The notes under the pieces are model-generated. The model was not told the origin of the DNA, made no database searches, and saw only the letters and a list, made by a program, of their open reading frames with translations. Positions 4,474-6,663 of a stretch of DNA of 6,663 nt are shown piece after piece. The stretch comes from Pseudomonadota bacterium (GTDB taxonomy: Bacteria; Pseudomonadota; Gammaproteobacteria; Burkholderiales; Ferrovaceae): assembly GCA_021811005.1 (NCBI GenBank), contig JAJZPY010000106.1, positions 1 to 6,663 on the forward strand, read 5' to 3'. How positions within the stretch are numbered: the first letter of the stretch is position 1; each line of letters starts with the position of its first letter. The translations under genes and the position numbers were made by a program.

Positions 4474-5823
4474 ATGTCCAGAGGAAAACATGCGTTGCTG
4501 TTCATGGCAGGCGCGTTGTCGCTCACGCTTGCCCACAATTCCCAGGCCGTTCCCCTTTATGCCCGCCAAACGGGACAGGCCTGCGTCTCCTGCCATTTGG
4601 GAGGCATGTATCCCCAACTTACCGCCTACGGGCGCTTTTTCAAACTGACCGGCTATACCCTGGGAAACCGGCCCAACCTGACTGATCTTGAAGTGCAAAA
4701 AGATGCCCCGCCCGTGAGCATCTGGCTGCAGGGCGCCAAGCAGTTCTACACCAACGTGCCCAATGGCAGTGGCGCTGCCCCCACGTCCTCCCTGAACGTG
4801 CAGGCCGTCAGCCTCTTTGCCGGCGGAAAAATCACCGACAACGTCGGGGCCTTTCTGCAATGGACGGGAGCCAACGCAGGCGGCGCCTTCAATTCGGCCA
4901 TCGACAATTCAGAAATCCGTTACGCCGATCATGTGACCAAGCCAGACAGCGACCTGATCTACGGCGTCTACGTCAATAACCATCCGACCGTTTCGGACGT
5001 TTGGAACAGCACGGCCAACTGGTCCGGCAATTTCATGGGATTCTTCAATGGCGGCACCGCCCCGGTGCAGACCCCTTACCTGGACAACTACGCGCCAGGA
5101 GACGCCATGGGAGCCGGCGCCTATGTGTACAAGAACAACACCTGGTACGGCGAAGTGGGCGTTTACAAATCGGTGACTCACGGTCCCACCACCACGTATT
5201 TCACTGCCGGCAATACGGGGGGAACCCTGGTCGATCCATCGCCTTACTACCGGCTGGCTTACACCAAAGACGTCGGACCGCACAGCTTTGAACTGGGGCT
5301 GCATGGCATGGTGACCTATGCCCATAATCCCACGGCGGCTTCCGGCGGCGTCTCGGATTGGGGCGGGACGGTCAACACGTTCCGGGATGCCGGCATTGAC
5401 GGGCAGTACCAGTACAACCTGGCGCCGCATTATTTTTCCGCCCATGCCCGCTACCTGCATGAAAACGCCAGTTATGCCGCGGACCAGGTGGGCAGCACCG
5501 TCTCGAACGCCAGCAACATCCTGAACGAAACCTATCTCGACGTTTCCTACGTCTATCGGGCCAAATACGGCGCCATGCTCATTTACCGCGCCGCGTCCGG
5601 CAGCAACGATGCCACCCTCTACTCCACCAACACGGCAGCCGGAAGCCCTGACTGGAAATCCTGGACTCCGGAAATCTTCTGGACTCCGTGGCAAAACGTT
5701 CGCCTGGGCTACCAGTACATTTTCTACACCCAAATGGCAGGCGCGACCGGAACCATCCCGGGGCAGACTCTGAGCCCGCATGACTTCAACACGTCCATGC
5801 TGTACGCCAGCTTCATTTACTGA
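4474..5823 (+). CDS. Cyc2-like outer-membrane protein: monohaem cytochrome c fused to a beta-barrel porin
   Basis: This 449-residue exported protein appears to combine a short haem domain with an outer-membrane barrel. Residues 1-25 are a Sec signal ending SQA before VPLYARQTG. One haem-binding CVSCH is at 37-41, in the context ARQTGQACVSCH followed by YPQLTAYGRFFKLTGYT (46-62). That layout matches the fused cytochrome-porin Cyc2, which takes electrons from extracellular Fe(II). No other cysteine or CxxCH is present. From about residue 80 the sequence alternates polar and aromatic residues as in beta strands, and ends LYASFIY with a terminal aromatic as barrel proteins do. It differs from classical Cyc2 in having LGGMYPQL after the haem site and a block NNHPTVSDVWNST (168-180). 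I recall similar blocks in uncharacterised proteobacterial 'cytochrome c' proteins, so this may be a sister family. It leads an operon with a c4-type lipoprotein. Electron direction and partner are unknown. Confidence 0.8.
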   Translation: MSRGKHALLFMAGALSLTLAHNSQAVPLYARQTGQACVSCHLGGMYPQLTAYGRFFKLTGYTLGNRPNLTDLEVQKDAPPVSIWLQGAKQFYTNVPNGSGAAPTSSLNVQAVSLFAGGKITDNVGAFLQWTGANAGGAFNSAIDNSEIRYADHVTKPDSDLIYGVYVNNHPTVSDVWNSTANWSGNFMGFFNGGTAPVQTPYLDNYAPGDAMGAGAYVYKNNTWYGEVGVYKSVTHGPTTTYFTAGNTGGTLVDPSPYYRLAYTKDVGPHSFELGLHGMVTYAHNPTAASGGVSDWGGTVNTFRDAGIDGQYQYNLAPHYFSAHARYLHENASYAADQVGSTVSNASNILNETYLDVSYVYRAKYGAMLIYRAASGSNDATLYSTNTAAGSPDWKSWTPEIFWTPWQNVRLGYQYIFYTQMAGATGTIPGQTLSPHDFNTSMLYASFIY

Positions 5824-5837
5824 GTGGGGGAACGCAC

Positions 5838-6521
5838 ATGAAATCCTTTTCAAAAATCTTTGTTTTGACCACCCTGGCCCTTGCGGTAGGCGCCTGTTCC
5901 AACATCGAACGAAGCAGGAACCTGGCCAATCCTCAGGTATCCGGATCCACACTGGCACAACAGGTGTGCGCCTCCTGTCATGGCGGCGTGGCCGGCCAGG
6001 ACAACGGCACTTCGATCAACCCGAGCTATCCCAATCTGGCCGGGCAACAGGCGGTCTATCTGGAAACGGAACTTCAGGAATTTCGCGATCACAGCCGGAC
6101 CGATCCTGCCGCGAAAGACATGATGTGGGGCCTTGCCGCAACACTGACCCCGGCCCAGATGAAGCAGCTGGCCGAGTTTTACGCGCAACAGAAACCGCGC
6201 CCCAACCCCGGTCACAGCGATCCCGCCCAGGTGGCCAGCGGCCAGAAAATCTTTGCGGAAGGGAAGCCCACGCAAGGGGTGCCCGCCTGCGCGACCTGTC
6301 ACGGCCCCTCTGCCGAAGGCAACGGGCCGATTCCGCGTCTGGCCGGACAGCATGCGGATTATCTCTACAAACAATTGCTGGTCTTCAACTCGGATGCGGG
6401 TCGGGAAACCCACTCTGAAGCGCTGGAAAGGCCCCATGGGGTAGCCATGGACGCCATTTCCCACAACCTGTCCGATGCCGAAAGGCATCAGGTGGCAACC
6501 TACCTGCAATCATTGCGGTAA
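5838..6521 (+). CDS. Dihaem c4-type cytochrome lipoprotein
   Basis: This 227-residue two-domain cytochrome of the c4 (c553-like) type shuttles electrons in the periplasm. Haem sites are CASCH (44-48) and CATCH (151-155), each followed by the repeated PNLAGQ or PRLAGQ motif (65-70, 166-171). Probable axial methionines are M95 or M96 before AATLTPAQM and M204 before SHNLSD. The N-terminus is a lipoprotein signal: a hydrophobic run then VGAC with C20. Serine follows the cysteine, which favours sorting to the outer membrane. Typical c4 proteins are soluble or held by an uncleaved segment. The gene begins 14 bases after the Cyc2-like gene, with GGGGGA (5826-5831) as ribosome site, so the two are cotranscribed. 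In iron oxidisers the dihaem c4 Cyc1 accepts electrons from Cyc2; a similar role here is inferred. Confidence 0.9.
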   Translation: MKSFSKIFVLTTLALAVGACSNIERSRNLANPQVSGSTLAQQVCASCHGGVAGQDNGTSINPSYPNLAGQQAVYLETELQEFRDHSRTDPAAKDMMWGLAATLTPAQMKQLAEFYAQQKPRPNPGHSDPAQVASGQKIFAEGKPTQGVPACATCHGPSAEGNGPIPRLAGQHADYLYKQLLVFNSDAGRETHSEALERPHGVAMDAISHNLSDAERHQVATYLQSLR

Positions 6522-6561
6522 CCCGATGCCGCGGCTTCCCTGCAGCGAGGTTCTGGAACAT

Positions 6562-6615
6562 CTGGCTTGAAGCCAGCATCCGGGGCCTTGCTGTAGGGAG
6601 TCCCGGCACGGCCGG
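6562..6615. terminator. Two short hairpins after the cytochrome operon, possible weak bidirectional terminator
   Basis: CTGGCT (6562-6567) pairs with AGCCAG (6571-6576) around TGA, and CCGGC (6603-6607) pairs with GCCGG (6611-6615) around ACG. Neither is followed by a run of T on either strand, so they are not canonical intrinsic terminators. They occupy the space between the operon end (6521) and a possible convergent gene end, where termination or transcript protection would be expected. Confidence 0.3.
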
Positions 6616-6626
6616 TCATCCCTGCT

Positions 6627-6663
6627 TCACAACAGCATGAATGCCAGCGCCGCAACGACGGTC
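6627..6663 (-). CDS. Possible 3' end of a convergent membrane-protein gene (partial)
   Basis: On the minus strand a frame enters from the right edge and ends with TGA at 6629-6627. It gives the last 11 residues TVVAALAFMLL, a hydrophobic string like the final helix of an inner-membrane protein. The stretch is too short to exclude chance or to name a family. The convergent arrangement would leave about 105 bases from the cytochrome gene, holding the two hairpins. Confidence 0.3.
   Translation of the reverse strand, partial: TVVAALAFMLL

Noticed and set aside
4909..5958. Long minus-strand frame (349 aa) across the cytochrome operon
   Set aside because: It spans the junction of two well-supported plus-strand genes and has no recognisable domain; an antisense shadow.

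Overview
The window looks like chromosomal DNA of a Gram-negative proteobacterium. Evidence for this is a tRNA gene with an encoded CCA end, Tat and Sec signal peptides, a lipoprotein signal, an outer-membrane beta-barrel, c-type cytochromes and a perfect FNR/ANR-type box. Protein styles and GC-rich codon use fit a betaproteobacterium, possibly one with respiratory or lithotrophic metabolism, but no marker here fixes the taxon. No insertion sequence, CRISPR array, rRNA or phage gene was seen.

Layout, left to right. (1) 1-170: the 3' end of an unidentified plus-strand gene with a lysine-rich tail, then a tRNA-Val(CAC) gene whose -10 box starts six bases past that gene's stop codon. (2) 185-2749, minus strand: a two-gene sugar operon. 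A Tat-exported family 1 beta-glycosidase (GH1) comes first, followed 12 bases later by a FucP/GluP-type sugar:H+ symporter. Together they suggest beta-glucosides are split outside the cytoplasm and the released hexose is imported. (3) 2750-3019: a 270-base gap with a long imperfect inverted repeat upstream of the GH1 gene and a 27-codon ORF of doubtful reality. (4) 3020-4184: a small plus-strand KTSC-domain protein converges on, and overlaps by 14 bases, a minus-strand pair. That pair is a hotdog acyl-CoA thioesterase followed by a Mut7-C (PIN-like) RNase-domain protein. (5) 4185-4473: a divergent control region with a perfect 17-base palindrome and a perfect FNR/ANR box. (6) 4474-6521, plus strand: a two-gene electron-transfer operon, followed by two short hairpins and what may be the last codons of a convergent membrane-protein gene running off the right edge.

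The most interesting part is region 6. The first gene encodes a Sec-exported protein with one N-terminal CxxCH haem site inside a Cyc2-like context (ARQTG..C..CH, then P.L..YGR.FK..GYT), followed by a long outer-membrane beta-barrel. The second gene, 14 bases later, encodes a dihaem cytochrome of c4 type made as a lipoprotein. This resembles the Cyc2 (outer-membrane cytochrome-porin) plus Cyc1 (dihaem c4) pair of iron oxidisers. It differs in the haem-site context, in the barrel sequence and in the lipid anchor. The FNR/ANR box lies where it would activate this operon when oxygen is low. The parsimonious reading is an oxygen-regulated conduit moving electrons across the outer membrane. The direction of flow and the partner outside the cell cannot be told from sequence.
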